Origin: Pollenia angustigena | Taxonomy: Eukaryota; Arthropoda; Insecta; Diptera; Polleniidae | DNA: 64,000 bases | Assembly (NCBI GenBank): GCA_930367215.1 | Contig: OV884059.1 | Coordinates: 36,323,882 to 36,387,881, forward strand | Direction: 5' to 3' | In this document: positions 44,291 through 55,907 of the stretch, in pieces | Position numbering within the stretch: position 1 is the stretch's first letter | How the letters are laid out: each line of letters starts with the position of its first letter | Translations under genes and position numbers: made by a program | The notes under the pieces: generated by a model | Databases searched by the model: none | Told to the model about the DNA's origin: nothing | Seen by the model: the letters and a program-made list of their open reading frames with translations, nothing else

Positions 44291-45253
44291 CTAAATAGAA
44301 ATAATTTATAATATAATAATAGTTTATAATAAATTATAATAATTTATTGTATTGTCATTTATTGTCTTTGTACACATACATTTTAATACTTACAATAAAG
44401 TTAAGAAAAGCCGACAATCTGCTGGAATAGCTCATGCTGAGTTCTTCTCTAGATTTTCTTTTAGCAAGGAGAGCGGGCACCGGAAGTTGCTATGTGTCGC
44501 TATACGGAACTGCTCCCCAGCAAAAACTTGGTAATGACTTGTCATTACTGAACAACTTACTTTTCAATGACTACTTCATACCATCTGCATTACATAGAAG
44601 TAGTTTCGTAATAGCTGACATATAATCTGATACCTAAGTACTTGTGTATGAGTTGATAAACTAAATTTATAATTCATTAATAATAAAATGCATCTACGGT
44701 TTAATTTTTTCAAATCTAATACAAATTGGTTTTAAATATTTATTCTTACAATTTGTTTTTTTTTTTTATTACACTGAAAGAAAAATGCTTCATATATTTA
44801 ATAAATCATTTTCATAACAAAATATTCCTTGGGTAAATGAAAATTTTCATTGTCTAAATGGAATTTCATAGTTATAATGAAGTATTTTCGTTAAAATCGC
44901 TTCATTGGATTTCGTAATTACGTTAAAAATATTCATTGGATATATGAAAACTTAAGTTTGTCCAAGTTAAACAAAAAATTTTAATTGGGAACATAAAAAA
45001 ACAATATACAAACATATGTAACTATATTTATAAATTAATACAAAATTATAGTTTCCTTAAAAAAATGTTTAATTGTTAAAAATGTAAGATTTAATAATTT
45101 GTCATATGTTATATGTATGCCATTAAATTTATGAAACAAAAACTTTCAATCCACTTTCAATCAACGTTTTTATTGTTATTATGGACAATTTAATCTCATA
45201 TTTACGCTCTTAATTGAGTAAAAAAACATTGTTTTTTTATTCAAAATCTACAC
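44291..45253. other. Non-coding stretch with one MITE end
   Basis: CCCAGCAAAAACTTGGTAATG at 44517 matches the end motif of the 24311 and 43355 elements, but no partner end was found. The rest is AT-rich without recognisable genes. Confidence 0.4.
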
Positions 45254-45440
45254 TGCCCCAGTAGACAAGCTGGTAGTGAGCTAGTCTATCAGCACCGAGG
45301 TTGCGCGATCGAATCCCACCAGAGACAGAAAAAAAATAAAAAATAAAACAAAGTAAAATAAAATAAGAAAAAAAAGTAAAATAAAGTAAAATAAAATAAG
45401 AAAAAACAGAAAAAAAATAATAAAAAAAAAATTTTTTTTT
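45254..45440 (+). mobile_element. tRNA-derived SINE with A-rich tail
   Basis: GCCCCAGTAGACAAGCTGG, then TGGTAGTGAGC (A box) and GTCTATCAGC, GCGATCGAATCCC (B box) and an A-rich tail of aaaaataaaa/aaagtaaaat words to about 45440. Aligns with the reversed copy at 7325-7412. Confidence 0.8.
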
Positions 45441-45890
45441 AAGTTTTTACACGTTATGTAGTGGTAATTTTGGTGACATCGGAGTAATAAGTTATTTAAG
45501 TCCCTATTTGTAAGCGAATGTGGTAATGACTTATTTAACTCCCTATTTGTAAGCGAGGGTGGTAAGTACTTGCCTCCAATGACATCACCGTGTTAAAATA
45601 ATGAGTTAAAATGCCAATGTATAAGTAGTGAAGAGTCGTTATATTAGCTTTTTAACTCATTACATTACAATGTAAGTTATTGCTAGGTCGTGGTCGGTAT
45701 ATATAAATTTTCAACTGTTATTCCAAAAAAAAAAAACATTTACATCTTGTTCAAAGTACAAGGGCCGAATCCAATATCGCCAGTTATTGCTCTGCAACTT
45801 TATATGCACACTTGTAGCACAAAATATTACCTTAACAAAATCTAAAAACTCGAAAAGTTCTTTAAACGCTTTCATTTCACTGGAATTCTC
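45441..45890. other. Non-coding stretch, no gene seen
   Basis: Includes a direct repeat of ACTCCCTATTTGTAAGCGA (near 45497 and 45540 with differences) and an A12 run near 45728. Confidence 0.4.
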
Positions 45891-45896
45891 TACTAG

Positions 45897-45963
45897 GCAT
45901 TTTGTTTTTGCTTCGCTAGAATTTCATTCCGTGTTAGAAAACCACTCCATGAAATTGTCTACT
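45897..45963 (+). repeat. Left flanking direct repeat of a foldback
   Basis: GCATTTTGTTTTTGCTTCGC to ATTGTCTACTG recurs with divergence at 46523-46590, on the other side of the foldback. CCGTGTTAGAAAACCAC is identical in both. Confidence 0.65.
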
Positions 45964-45993
45964 GCACGACGAGAAAAAAAACTTTTTTAAATG

Positions 45994-46500
45994 TGGCCAC
46001 CTCCAACAAAACTATTTTTAAAGAAAATTTTAAGCATATTGTGGATAATAAAACCATATAATTGTCACCGACAACCATATTATGGTTGAATTAGTCCTCC
46101 ATCAAGAACCCACAACCGTTTTATGGTCGCCTCCGAACATGTTATGGTTATGGTTGAATTAGTCCTCCATCAAGAAGCCACAACCATATTATGGTTGCCT
46201 CTAAATATGTTATGGTTAAATATGACAATAATTTGTTTTATAATTAACAATAGTATTTTCCTCTTCTCCAAGAGCAACATGCTATGGTTGAAAACCAACC
46301 ATGCTATTATAAGTGTTAAACATGTTTTAGTTATTTTTGACCATAACATGTTCGGAGGCGACCATAAAACGGTTGTGGCTTCTTGATGGAGGACTCATTC
46401 AACCATAATATGGTTGTCGGTGACAATTATATTGTTAATTGAATCATTATATGTTTAAAATTTTCTTTAAAAATAGTTTTGTTGGAGGTGACCATATTTA
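45994..46500. mobile_element. Foldback element
   Basis: The left arm 45994-46215 and right arm 46330-46500 are inverted near-identical copies: CACCTCCAACAAAACTATTT, CCGACAACCATATTATGG, GTCCTCCATCAAGAA and CCACAACCGTTTTATGGTC occur in both. The left arm has an extra internal duplication of about 70 bp. No coding capacity. Confidence 0.8.
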
Positions 46501-46522
46501 AACATGTTTTTCTCTGGGTGTG

Positions 46523-46590
46523 GGTATTTTGTTTAGCTTGGCTACAAGTTGACTCCGTGTTAGAAAACCACAAGGTGAAATGTCTACTGG
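46523..46590 (+). repeat. Right flanking direct repeat of a foldback
   Basis: Partner of 45897-45963. At about 67 bp it is far too long for a target duplication, so the foldback or its host was itself duplicated. Confidence 0.65.
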
Positions 46591-46627
46591 TTTTTAAAAA
46601 TATTTTCTTTGCTCATTGCCAGTTTAT

Positions 46628-47218
46628 TACCTCTTTTATATTCAACATTTTTCATTTTTCGAATTTATTCTATGAGCTAAATTTCAGTTATGTATTTTAT
46701 AAAGCTTTTTTGTAATAGTTCTATTCCTACAATTTTTCAGAAATGACTTTATACACTACCAGATTATTACAAAAAAGCTTTATAAAATACATAACTGAAA
46801 TTTAGCTCATAGAATAAATTCGAAAAATGAAAAATGTTGAATATAATATAAAAGTTACCTTCGGAAGGAAATAATTCCCAGTTTCTATTTGTTAAAATAG
46901 TTGAGTTAAATACATTCAATTTATAAAGTAACACTATCCAGTGAGACACAAAGAATGCTGACGACGGCCGTAGCGGGCCAGAAAATGCATTACATTCTGC
47001 TGGTGTCTAATAATTGTAAATTTTTCTGTACATTCAATATACCTCATTGCTTTCCAACGGAAGGTTAAGGTAAAATGTAAAAAGAAAATACAATATAATA
47101 GTCTGGTAGTGTATAAAGTCATTTCTGAAAAATTGAAGGAATAGAACTATTACAAAAAAGCTTTATAAAATACAAAACTGAAATTTGTATCATAGAATAA
47201 ATTCGAAAAATCAAAATA
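46628..47218. repeat. Inverted-repeat cluster
   Basis: Three related blocks. 46628-46726 and 46769-46860 are near-perfect inverted copies of about 95 bp (CATTTTTCGAATTTATTC and complement). 46727-46768 recurs inverted at 47087-47130 (AGTGTATAAAGTCATTTC), and a third copy of the 95-bp block follows at 47141-47216. A spacer of about 225 bp lies between. Confidence 0.75.
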
Positions 47219-48175
47219 CAGTGGCATCCCGGTTTAACGTATACTCAGTTTAACGAATTCGCGATTTAACGTACGGTCATATTTTTTCCATACTCTATTA
47301 ACGAATTTTTACAAAAAAATTTGTAAAAGCAAAATAGATTGAATGCAAACATATTTGCATCCATTCTCTTTTGTTTTTGTATACATTTTTACCATATTTT
47401 TAAAGCGATTTAACTGAAAACAACGAGTTAAGAGAAGTATTTTATTTTCTTACACAGAAAGCAAAGAAAATACTTGCTCTCCAAAATAGAAATTTGAACG
47501 TTACAAAGTAATTTTTTACTTTTGCTTACAAAACAAATGTTTGTTTTCTGTATCAAATTTTACTTCAATTTTGTGAAGTTTTTGTAAAGTTGACATCAAA
47601 ACGCCCAAAAGAAAACGTTAATTTCTTTAAGAAAAATTAAAAATTTTTAACGACTATGAAAAGGGACTGCGACTAAGTCCTTTATCTAATAAATATCAGC
47701 TGCTTAAGCCATCATTATGCAAAATTATAAAATCAAAACGGAAACTTTTGAGCGAAATGGAAAAGACTAAATTCGGAATATTCCTATTATTGGTCCTATA
47801 TTAAAAGCAAAAGCCCTCTAGATCTACACAAAAAAATGTATGTTGAAAAATGTTAGCCAGCCATGGCTGGTTCTGTAGATTCAAAAAACGCTATGGAATT
47901 CGTTTAATGAAACAAAGTGGGGAGAAACTCTCTTCTAACAAAGAGTTAGTGCAGCCGTTTATATCTACATATGTACTCATTTAATTGAAAATGATATGAA
48001 GTATTTATTTTTTGTTTGTGTTATGTATGGAAATAAACGACTTTACTTTGTTTTATTAAAATATTGTGGTTTTATTAATAAAAATGTATTTAAAAAAAAC
48101 TTCGGGATTTAACGAATTTTCCGATATAACGAAAGGGCCTGACAATATATAATTCGTTAAACCGAGATACCACTG
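47219..48175 (+). mobile_element. Pogo/Tigger-type element, internally deleted
   Basis: 957 bp bounded by TA, ends CAGTGGCATCCCGGTTTAAC and, reversed, CAGTGGTATCTCGGTTTAAC. GTTTAACGAATT-type words repeat near both ends, as usual for pogo-type elements. It contains a remnant of the CENP-B-like DNA-binding region but no DDE domain. Confidence 0.85.
47655..47965 (+). pseudogene. CENP-B-type helix-turn-helix remnant
   Basis: One frame reads LSNKYQLLKPSLCKIIKSKR then KLLSEMEKT, a psq-type first helix-turn-helix. A shifted frame gives PSRSTQKNV near 47815 and then ASHGWFCRFKKRYGIRLMKQ with SGEKLSSNKELVQPF, the CENP-B/Tc5-type second DNA-binding domain. Frames differ and stops intervene. The transposase of pogo-type elements has these domains in this order before a DDE domain, which is absent. 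Confidence 0.7.
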
Positions 48176-48177
48176 TA

Positions 48178-48815
48178 ATTAGATTTAAGCATTGTCATAA
48201 AAATTTCATTCTTCCAAACAGATTTAAATAAAATTTATGAAGAGGTTTCTGAGAATACATACATACATACATAAATACATATTACATTTTTTTAAATTAC
48301 ATAAAATTTCTAAAAAAAACGCTTTAAGAAATATTTTTCAACAAAAAAAAAAAAGTTTTTTAAAAATTTTTATTTGTTTTTTTTTACAAAAAAAGTTTTC
48401 GCTTTTTTTTTGAAACTATAAATTTTGTTTTCAAAGAATTTTTTCTTCTTTTTTCGTTTAAATTTTAAAAACAGAAAAACAATATTCTTTTTTTCACACA
48501 CAAAAATTTTTTATTTAAAAAATAAAATTTAATTTTGTGTTTTCCGTTCGTAATTTCCGGTCCTTGGTTTTAAGTAAGTATTTTTATATGAACGATTGCC
48601 CATATCATAAATACATTCTCTTCCTGGTTTTTTTTTTATTTCCTCAATAAGTTTCAGGGCAATATTTTCTTACATCCATTTTTGTTAAATTTTTTTAATT
48701 ATTCAGCACAAAACGAAAAATTTAATATGTTGAGCTGCCATTCAACTTTTATGTACAAATTGAAAAAAAAAGTGGCATCTCAGTTCATTTTGTTCGGCAC
48801 AAGAATTAAAATTAA
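48178..48815. other. AT-rich low-complexity spacer
   Basis: Catacata microsatellite near 48260 and many A/T homopolymer runs at 48300-48540. No gene. Confidence 0.5.
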
Positions 48816-48818
48816 ACC

Positions 48819-49015
48819 CAAGGAGGATTGACTAGAAGCTGAGGCCAACTCTACAACTACAATGCTTCTGTTGTCGGGTTGTCAAAAATATTGCTAGTAA
48901 AAAAAACAGGTTTGTTTACATAAAAAACTAGTTTGTATACAAACTTTCAGAAGTCGACCACCGAAAAAAAACACCACGTGTTGACTTGACCCCACCTTCT
49001 AGTCAATTCGCCTTG
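48819..49015. mobile_element. Short hAT-like MITE
   Basis: Ends CAAGGAGGATTGACTAGAAG and, reversed, CAAGGCGAATTGACTAGAAG. Flanked by ATTAAACC and ATTAAACA, a 7-of-8 match to an 8-bp duplication. Confidence 0.7.
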
Positions 49016-49104
49016 ATTAAACAACCAATTCAAGAAAAAACGTTCCGAAAAAAATCATTGCTCTCTCTCTCTCTCAAAAGTAAAACGTCAAACTCAATAT
49101 AAAC

Positions 49105-49885
49105 AAGTTAGAGAGCTATATTCGGCTGTGCCGAATCTTTGATAACCTCCACCGACAGTTCGAATGTTTAAGGAGTAATATTTGTATGATGTTATTATTA
49201 TCTTAAACTGTGACGATTTGTAATTAATTATGGATTTAGGCGACTAAACTGTTTTCCGGTAGTAGGGTTTGTATGGGGCCTAGGGTAAATTATGGACCGA
49301 TCATCACGAAATTTCACAGCGTCATTTCTAGTCCTAAAAAACTGTGACGTACCAAATTTTGTTACGCTAGCGTTATTTTTTTACGGTTTTAGGCGTACTA
49401 AACTGTTTTCCGGGAGTAGTGTTTATATGGGGCTTAGGGTATATTATGTACGGATCTTCACGAAATTTAACAGCGTGATTTCCAGTCAAATAAAACAAAT
49501 TTTTGCAAAATCTTATCTTATTCCGTGCCTTGTTCCAGCATTTATGTTATTTTTTGTAACAAAATTATCAATTTTTTTAGGTGGTGGTTCCACATTTTAA
49601 TTCATATCATTTTAATTTTGCTGGATTTCAATCCCAAACTGCTTAGGATAACTACAAGCAATTTGACACCAAGTTTGTTTATTTCTTTTGAGTTTTTCGA
49701 AAGTGAGCGTGTTTTCAACAGACGGACAGACAGACAGACGGACATGGCTAAATCGACTTAAAATTACTCAAGGACCCAGATTATATATACTTTATTGGGT
49801 CTGAGATGAATAATAAAAAAGTTTCATACGGAATGACAAACTTAATATACCCTCTTCACAACTTATTGTGGTGGAGGGTATAAAA
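49105..49885 (-). repeat. Dispersed repeat with internal duplication and mini-me-like end
   Basis: Starts GAGAGCTATATTCGGCTGTG. A block of about 107 bp (AAACTGTTTTCCGGTAGTAG onward) is repeated 155 bp further on (49236 and 49391). It ends with ACAGACGGACAGACAGAC, GGACCCAGATTATATATAC, GGAATGACAAAC and the TGTGGTGGAGGGTATAAAA end shared with the other mini-me-like copies. Short frames inside are not genes. Confidence 0.6.
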
Positions 49886-50089
49886 ATATTCACATCTCCA
49901 CATTGAAAAAAATATAACAATTTTGGTTAGAAATAACCAAAAACGGCAGCTCTGCTCATACCACATCAAACACAGAAATATACCCTATGTATTGCCTGGA
50001 AGAAATATATTATTGCGGCAATAATCGATTTCGTAATGTGAAAGATCCTCTTTTCGGGAAGAAACATGTCTCGATGGCAATACTCCTAA

Positions 50090-50448
50090 AGCCTAGATTA
50101 CACTATCTCACAAGTCTTACGTATTCCATAATACTTTGTGAGATAAAAATCTAATGAGTTTTGTTGCGACTGTCAAAAAATCTAATGTAACATGACAGTT
50201 TGTGTTCACACCATCACACAAAGTATAAACACTCACGCATGAAAAAAATGCAGCCCTGATCCAATAAAAAGTATTATTGTTTAGCAATTTTTCAAAAAAC
50301 GATGAGTCGTATGGGATGTCAAACTTTTTACATAATATGTACTTGTCATTTTCGTGAAGCATTGCATTCACACTATCACACTTTGTCATACATATTACTT
50401 GAGTTTTTGACATGTATTAATACAAAGTATAATAGTGTAATCTAGTCT
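50090..50448. mobile_element. Harbinger-type MITE
   Basis: 359 bp, ends AGCCTAGATTACACTAT and, reversed, AGACTAGATTACACTAT, flanked by TAA (50087-50089, 50449-50451). The interior repeats TATCACA/TTTGTGA words. Confidence 0.8.
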
Positions 50449-50825
50449 TAAGCAATACGAAAGAACGGTAGCAGTTCTGCTAGATGATAAGACTTTATCC
50501 AATATATTATGTGACCTACTTATACACAGCAAATTAAATTGTACAATATCGATTATTAAACAAAAATATTCCAAATTTATGGATATCTTAAGCGTGCTGC
50601 ACGATTTGGGATAACTTTTTTTGTGATGAATAAACATTTATTGTGCGGTCGCCACTACTGCCAATATTTTTTGAACACTTACAGCCAAATCGCACTTTAA
50701 GAGCCCAATACACTGTCAAATTCTTTACATCAAGGAGATTGACTCGTGGTAGTAGTGCTTAACGTTATTTCAAAATTAGTTTGATTGTTATTTTCGCTAA
50801 TACTACCATAGCGCTTGATGAGTAA
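50449..50825. other. Non-coding stretch, no gene seen
   Basis: Contains ATCAAGGAGATTGACTCG near 50732 which resembles the end of the 48819 MITE, without a clear partner. Confidence 0.4.
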
Positions 50826-51000
50826 TTTCGGTTTTTTAGTAATTTCAATAAACTAAACCGTTTTTGAGTTTACGCAAATATATGTTGTGCAACCTCCTTC
50901 ATTTTCGAAATAACGGTATATCTCAAAAATAAGAGCTAACCTAAAAAAAAAACGGTGGGCACCATTGGATTCAGCGTACCCGAATTATGCTGAAACGCCA
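50826..51000 (-). repeat. Solo piece of the large palindrome family
   Basis: Aligns with the arm sequence near 55320-55465: TTTTTGAGTTTACGC, ATATGTTGTGCAACCTCCTT, TTTCGAAATAACGGTATATC and ATTGGATTCAGCG. It is not adjacent to an inverted partner. Confidence 0.75.
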
Positions 51001-51108
51001 TGTGCCCGGCTTGTCTAAAAAAGTGTCAATTTCGAGCACAGTGTAATTGATAGCTAATTAAATATTAAAATTTAAAAAATGGCTTTTTTCAAAAATACTT
51101 ATTTCTTA

Positions 51109-51432
51109 AGCTGGAGGTCCACACCACGCGTTACTCGCTTTTTCGCAGCATACGCAGCTGTCAAAAAGTAGAATCTGTGTAGTTATACGTAGTAAGTTAC
51201 ATGCACAAAAGCGTAGATGCCTTGAGGCGAAAAGTAGGTTTACTTTCTACTTTTGTAAGCGTCACAAGCAGCGTTCGAACAAATCAGCTGATTTTGACAA
51301 ATTAAATTTTATTTTTACTTGTGCTGCTGCTGAATAAAAAGCGTTGCATGTAACTTGAAACGTAGAACGTAAGTAAGGTTATAAAAGCATGCGCTGCGTG
51401 GAGGCGAAAACGCGTGTTATGGACCTCCAGCT
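51109..51432. mobile_element. Harbinger-type MITE, copy 1
   Basis: 324 bp, ends AGCTGGAGGTCCACACCACG and, reversed, AGCTGGAGGTCCATAACACG, flanked by TTA (51106-51108, 51433-51435). Same family as 51785-52004. Confidence 0.82.
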
Positions 51433-51784
51433 TTAGGAGCTAAAGCGCGGCTCAAGCTGTGACATTTTTAACATTTTAACGTTGTTTTAACGTAAGACAA
51501 AAAATTTTTCTATTAGAATATAATTCGAGAACTTTTATTTTTTTTTCATACATCAGTGACCCACCCTATTGACCGTGTGTGCAAAACTTACGGAATGCAG
51601 AGTAATGTTAAGTAGTCTGTTCGAACTTCGAAGTAACCCAAAATTTGTAGTGAAATGGTTTTTATTCTCACAAAAATCATTTAAAATAAACAGCAAAATC
51701 TTAACACGTTAAAATATATACGTACAATATTTCTCAACGATAGAACATTTTACTACTATGTATGATGTAAAGTAAAACTGCTAA

Positions 51785-52004
51785 AGCTGCAGGTCCACAC
51801 CAAGCGTTCAATGCGTTTATGCATCTGTCCAAATAATAGTAGTGTAAAATTGTATTTACAAGTTAACCATCAAACGCGTGGAATGCATATACATTCGTAT
51901 CGAAAGCATGAATTAGGATTACTTTCTAATTGAGCATGCGTTTCGAAACGAGGTCAAAGAAGAAACATACGCATAAAACGCTTGGTGTGGACCGACCTCC
52001 AACA
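51785..52004. mobile_element. Harbinger-type MITE, copy 2
   Basis: 220 bp, left end AGCTGCAGGTCCACACCAAG, right end ending GACCTCCAACA, flanked by TAA (51782-51784, 52005-52007). CGCTTGGTGTGGACC near the right pairs with the left end. Confidence 0.75.
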
Positions 52005-52007
52005 TAA

Positions 52008-52520
52008 GAATTAAGACAATTTATTATTTTGTTTGATTTTTTGCGCTACTATTGAATGTGTTATTGCTCTTAGTTGTAATGCAAAAATAAGCATTGAAAA
52101 TTAAATTGCTTGTTCAAAAAAAAAAAAAAAATATAAAAAAGAACCTTCGTATCGCCAGTAAAATATCGCCGATACCGATATATCGACAAACTCGAAGTTT
52201 AGTTGATATGTATATCGGTATTGGAATTCGTTACATCCAGTGATGTTATACGTAGTATAATACTATTCGTAGTGATTTTCTTCTATAAAAATGGTCGTAG
52301 GAAAAATAGGACAGATTTTTTTTAAAACATTAAAATTTAGGAACTTTTGATTAATCCCAACAAACACGAAGTCAAACCTTTGATATGAAATCACTTTATC
52401 ATTTGACATCAAACACAATGCTCAAACGTTTTTCAATTGTTTGATTTTAACATTTAAATCCAAATTTATAGAAGTATAGGAACACAACTATAAGATTGTT
52501 TGACATCTTTAAGAAATAAA
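52008..52520. other. Non-coding stretch, no gene seen
   Basis: A13 run near 52118; GATACCGATATATCG near 52171 and its inverted relative GATATGTATATCGG near 52205. Otherwise unidentified. Confidence 0.4.
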
Positions 52521-53506
52521 GGGTAATTTTTTAACTATTATCTTTTAGGCAGCACTATTTAAAACAGCTGACGCACGTTTTGTGTTTTGTTTCACTGTCA
52601 AACATATTCAGTTTGATTTATAATTTAACCATGAATCGTCTTACAAACGAACAACGCTTGCAAATTATTGAATTTTATTATCAAAATGCGTGCTCTGTTA
52701 AGAAAGTTCATCGCGCGCTTCTTGTGTTTAGCGACGAAGCTCATTTTTGGCTCAATGGGTACGTTAATAAGCAGAATTGTCGATTTTGGAACGAAGATCA
52801 GCCAGAAGCATTGCAAGAGCTACCAATGCAACCAGAAAAAGTCACAGTTTGGTGCGGTTTATGGACTTTTGGTTCGGTGAACATTTTATTTCACGTTCGG
52901 TAGCGGTCAATTGGCCGCCTAGATCGTGCGATTTAACGCCTTTAGACTATTTTTTGTGGGGCTATGTTAAAGCTCATGTCTAAACTAGGCCTGCCATACG
53001 TCCTGGTTTTCCAGGATTGTCCTGGTTTTAGACTACTTGTCCTGGTGTCCTGGTCCACTATTAAATTGTCCTGGTTTTTTTGTACAGGTCAAGACAAACA
53101 AATTAGTTTTGTTGCTGGTTTAAATTGCTAACAAAGGTTAAGATTTCTGTTATAACACTGCTAACATAAGGTAATTGTATAAAGAACTATAATTAAATTC
53201 AACTCTTATCTGGTATAAAGCTGGCAAAATCTTTCAAATTTTGTTTCAACTAGTGGCTGTAAAAATTTATTCAGTGTAAACAACTTTTATAAGTAATCGA
53301 AAACCGATAACAAATTGCTTTCTCTAAGGCAGCCCATACCCGTTTCCAAGGCCTATCCAATAGGTCTGCTTACTTCTACAACAATACAAAAAAAAAACAA
53401 CAGGCATTTTGTTGTTTCCCCGTCGTTGTCACAATCTTACTAGGGAAAACACAGAAAAAATGTGATTTGTGTGCAAAAAACCGAAAACGTAAACAAAAGT
53501 ACACAT

Positions 53507-55907
53507 TAGACTGGTCGCAATTTTTTTTTTTAAATTTACATGTTTGCGCTGCTTAAAATATGAGGTTTGGTGCAAGAAATCAAGTCCTTATTTTTCAGCT
53601 CAATCCGACGGTGCCTAGTCCTGCCAAGTGGGGCCCAAAGTTCCCCATATGATAAAAAAAAAACATATATTCAAGCAGATACTAGATGAAAAGCCGGTCT
53701 TAAAGACCGAAAATCGAAAATCTGGGTACGTTACGATCTTCCGCAGAGAAAATACTTTAAGTATGCCAAATTTCAGCTTCCTATGTCATCAGATGGCTTC
53801 AGAAAGTTGCGGAAAGAATAGGACATACATGCAAAATCCTTACATACTAAGAAATTATATATTGTATAGAAAGATTAAAGTATTTGCAGTTTAATATTTT
53901 AGTATGATACGAACGAAAGAGTTTTAACTAATTTTAACTAATTCGGGGTCGCTGAATCCAGTGGTGCTAGCCGTTTTTTTAGGTTAGCTTTAGTTTTCGA
54001 GATATATCGTTATTTCGAAAATTAAGGATGTTGCACAACATATGTTCGCGCAACTCAAAAACGCTTTAGCTTATTGAAAAACTAAAAAAAACCGAAATTC
54101 GGCAATAAAATTTACTTTAAGAAAGTTAAAGATTTTTTCTTCATATTGGCTTTGGTTTTCGAGATATACCGTTATTTCGAAAATTAGGGAGGTTGCACAA
54201 CATATGTTCGCGTAACTCAAAAACGCTTTAGTTTATTGAAAAACAAAAAAAAAAACCGAAATTCCGCAATAAAATTTACTTTAAGAAAGTTAAAACTTTT
54301 TTCTTCATATTGGCTTTGGTTTTCGAGATATACCGTTATTTCGAAAATTAAGGAGGTTGCACAACATATGTTCGCGTTACTCAAAAACGCTTTAGCTTAT
54401 TAAAAAACTAAAAAAACCGAAATTCCGCAATAAAATTTACTTTAAGAAAGGTAAAACGTTTTTCTTATATACGCAGTCGTTTTAGAAACATAATTTTTTT
54501 TTCTGGAAAAAAAAATAATTTTTTTATTAAAATTTCGGAATTTTTGTTTTGAAAAATTCATAAAAAATTTAAAAATGGAGCTATGATTCCAATTTTATAG
54601 AGTCATATAAAAAACAATATTGCAAACAAAACAAGCTATTAATGATTAAAATCTGTTCACAACTTTTGATTTTATGTATTCACAAAAGACGAAAAATTTT
54701 AATTAATTTAAGAATTTTATTAAACCGCTATATGTGTATAATTGAAATTCTTATATTTGGCCCGTGTAGTGCCTAGGATGCCTCAAGAAGGGTCGAATGT
54801 ATGACTGGAGTTGGTCTTGAGGCATCCTTGGCACTACACGGGCCAAATATAAGAATTTCAATTATACACATATGGCGGTTTAATAAAATTCTTAAATTAA
54901 TTAAAATTTTTCGTCTTTTGTGAATACATAAAATCAAAAGTTGTGAACAGATTTTAATCATTAATAGCTTGTTTTGTTTGCAATATTGTTTTTTATATGA
55001 CTCTATAAAATTGGAAGCATAGCTCCATTTTTAAATTTTTTATGAATTTTTAAAAACAAAAATTCCGAAATTTTAATAAAAAAATTATTTTTTTTTCCAG
55101 AAAAAAAAATTATGTTTCTAAAACGACTGCGCATATAAGAAAAACGTTTTACCTTTCTTTTTTTAGTTTTTCAATAAGCTAAAGCGTTTTTGAGTTACGC
55201 GAACATATGTTGTGCAACCTCCTTAATTTTCGAAATAACGGTATATCTCGAAAACCAAAGCCAATATGAAGAAAAAAGTTTTAACTTTCTTAAAGTAAAT
55301 TTTATTACCGAATTTCGGTTTTTTTTAGTTTTTCAATAAGCTAAAGCGTTTTTGAGTTGCGCGAACATATGTTGTGCAACATCCTTAATTTTCGAAATAA
55401 CGGTATATCTCGAAAACTAAAGCTAACCTAAAAAAACGGCTAGCACCACTGGATTCAGCGACCCCGAATTAGTTAAAAATCTTTCGTTCGTATCATACTA
55501 AAATATTAAACTGCAAATACTTTAATCTATCTATACAATATATAATTTCTTAGTATGTAAGGATTTTGCATGTATGTCCTATTCTTTCCGCAACTTTCTG
55601 AAGCCATCTGATGACATAGGAAGCTGAAATTTGGCATACTTAAAGTATTTTCTCTGCGGAAGATCGTAACGAAGCCAGATTTTCGATTTTCGGTCTTTAA
55701 GACCGGCTTTTCATCTAGTATCTGATTGAATAGATGTTTTTTTTTATCATATGGGGAACTTTGGGCCCCACTTGGCACGACTAGGCACCGTCGGATTGAG
55801 CTGAAAAATTAGGACTTGATTTCTTACACCAAACCTCATATTTAAAGCAGAGCAAAGATTTAAATTTAAAAAAAAAAAAAAATCCCATACAAGATGCGAC
55901 CAGTCTA
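53507..55907. mobile_element. 2.4-kb palindromic element with 8-bp duplication
   Basis: Ends TAGACTGGTCGCA and complement, flanked by GTACACAT (53499-53506, 55908-55915). The arms 53507-54778 and 54812-55907 are near-perfect inverted copies, with the turn at about 54795 (TTGGCCCGTGTAGTGCC and complement). The left arm has three direct copies of a unit of about 163 bp (at 54011, 54173, 54337), the right arm two, which accounts for the arm length difference. hAT-like duplication and ends suggest a hAT-mobilised foldback. The frames near 53628 and 55527 are mirror images of arm sequence, not genes. Confidence 0.88.

Noticed and set aside
45254..45330. Functional tRNA gene
   Set aside because: The A-rich tail and a diverged second copy indicate a SINE.
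53628..55778. Two matching small proteins on opposite strands
   Set aside because: They are the same arm sequence of the palindrome read twice, with no known domain.
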